Source of the DNA: Coriaria nepalensis
Lineage: Eukaryota > Streptophyta > Magnoliopsida > Cucurbitales > Coriariaceae
Direction of reading: 5' to 3'
Assembly (NCBI GenBank): GCA_027186245.1
Contig: CP114500.1
Coordinates: 258,001-322,000 of the forward strand
DNA: 64,000 nt
Part shown: one piece after another, positions 63,081 through 64,000 of the stretch
Position numbering within the stretch: position 1 is the stretch's first letter
How the letters are laid out: every line of letters begins with the position of its first letter
Made by a program: the position numbers and the translations under genes
The notes under the pieces: model-generated
What the model was told of the DNA's origin: nothing
Databases searched by the model: none
What the model saw: the letters and a program-made list of their open reading frames with translations, nothing else

Positions 63081-64000
63081 AATGTTTAACCCCCAAGGTT
63101 TTTTATGAGTATATAACTCATATGAGTGTTGTCATATGTGACGATATACAGTTTTAATAAAAGTCTATATTTTGCTTTCAATTTTTTTTTCTTTAAAACT
63201 ATCAAAATGCTTATGTATTTTCCACAAAATAAAGTTGATGGTTTATTTTCATTTATTACTCTAAATGTGTTATCTTTCAATTATGGATTAACATAAAGTT
63301 TGAAAGATTCAGATGTGATATTATCACAAAATAAAGTAGGAACTAATTGGAAATATACATATTTGAGATCATATTGCATATAATTTTCAACTACATATCC
63401 ATACTCGATTTATGTCATTGAATATATTTAATATGGTGATTATTGATGAATCAAACTATGATGAAATATAACAAATGTCACTTTGATCTCATGCTAATAT
63501 AGGATATGGACTAGGTTGATTTGGAAAATGTTCTTAAGAATAAATAAAAAATTTGTGCGCACCTATAATTATCAAATATAATTATATTTGAAATTAATTT
63601 ATAATCTATGGGAGAGATTATTAAATTAATAAGATTCTAATTAAGCTACTTATAAAAAAAATCTTATAAGGGATTTTATTCCCAAATTAATCACTTTATT
63701 CTTTCTTCCTCAATTTCTTACCCTTAAATAAAATTAATTAAGAAAGATTAATATTTAAAAATCCCAAATTTATTTCTAAATGATGAAATAGATTTAGATA
63801 CGTAATTCTTTTACTTGATTATAAAAGATTAATTAATTTAAAATATATTTTTTCAAACACTTGAATGAAATTTGAAACCGAGAGCAACTTAACTCACGCG
63901 CTCTTTGTCTTTTGAGATTGTTATCTTTTTTCAAGCCGTTTTGATTTGAGTTATTGTCTTTGGTTTGGCTTCTTCAATTCAATGGTCAGTGGTTATGTTG
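63081..64000. other. AT-rich spacer at the right edge
   Basis: May include decayed downstream parts of the copia element. No gene or clear LTR end is recognised before the window stops. Confidence 0.45.

Overview
The window is nuclear DNA of a flowering plant, almost certainly a eudicot. The genes have GT-AG introns, the gene set is plant-specific (sterol methyltransferase 2, alpha-expansin, ROP GTPase, FD-type bZIP, FREE1, plant nucleoredoxin), and the spacers are AT-rich, with microsatellites and decayed LTR retrotransposons. I cannot name the species. Function calls rest on recognised motifs and remembered family architecture; no database search was run.

Layout. 0.6-3.6 kb: an ornithine decarboxylase (ODC) pseudogene beside an intact, active-site-divergent ODC-like gene. 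4.0-7.7 kb (-): a phospholipase D-delta-like pseudogene with at least six lesions. 9.3-10.4 kb: intronless SMT2. 11.6-14.8 kb: decayed Ty3/gypsy element. 14.9-15.7 kb (-): unknown plant-specific basic protein. 17.66-18.23 kb: hAT-type MITE with a perfect 8-bp target duplication. 18.6-19.9 kb (-): CDPK pseudogene that has lost its whole kinase domain. 20.5-21.1 kb: small membrane protein resembling the N-terminus of NEP1-interacting RING proteins. 21.5-23.7 kb (-): nucleoredoxin. 26.0-26.9 kb: glyoxalase-fold protein. 28.8-29.8 kb: alpha-expansin. 31.1-34.1 kb: LARP1-type La-related protein. 35.6-36.4 kb: FD-type bZIP. 37.8-44.2 kb (-): GDSL-lipase cluster with one open gene, one wrecked copy carrying nested transposons, and one copy with a single nonsense codon. 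45.5-49.0 kb (-): FREE1. 53.2-55.1 kb (-): type-I ROP GTPase. 57.0-58.6 kb: Pol I subunit RPA12. The rest is spacer plus two remnants of one Ty1/copia family (50.5 and 61-63 kb).

The genes do not form a pathway; this is ordinary plant gene order in which tandem duplication and decay dominate (ODC pair, GDSL trio, PLD and CDPK relics). I found no undescribed defence-like or operon-like system. The most informative items are the ODC paralogue with changed active-site neighbours, the GDSL duplication with its datable nested insertions, the two hAT MITEs, and the CDPK relic lacking its kinase domain.
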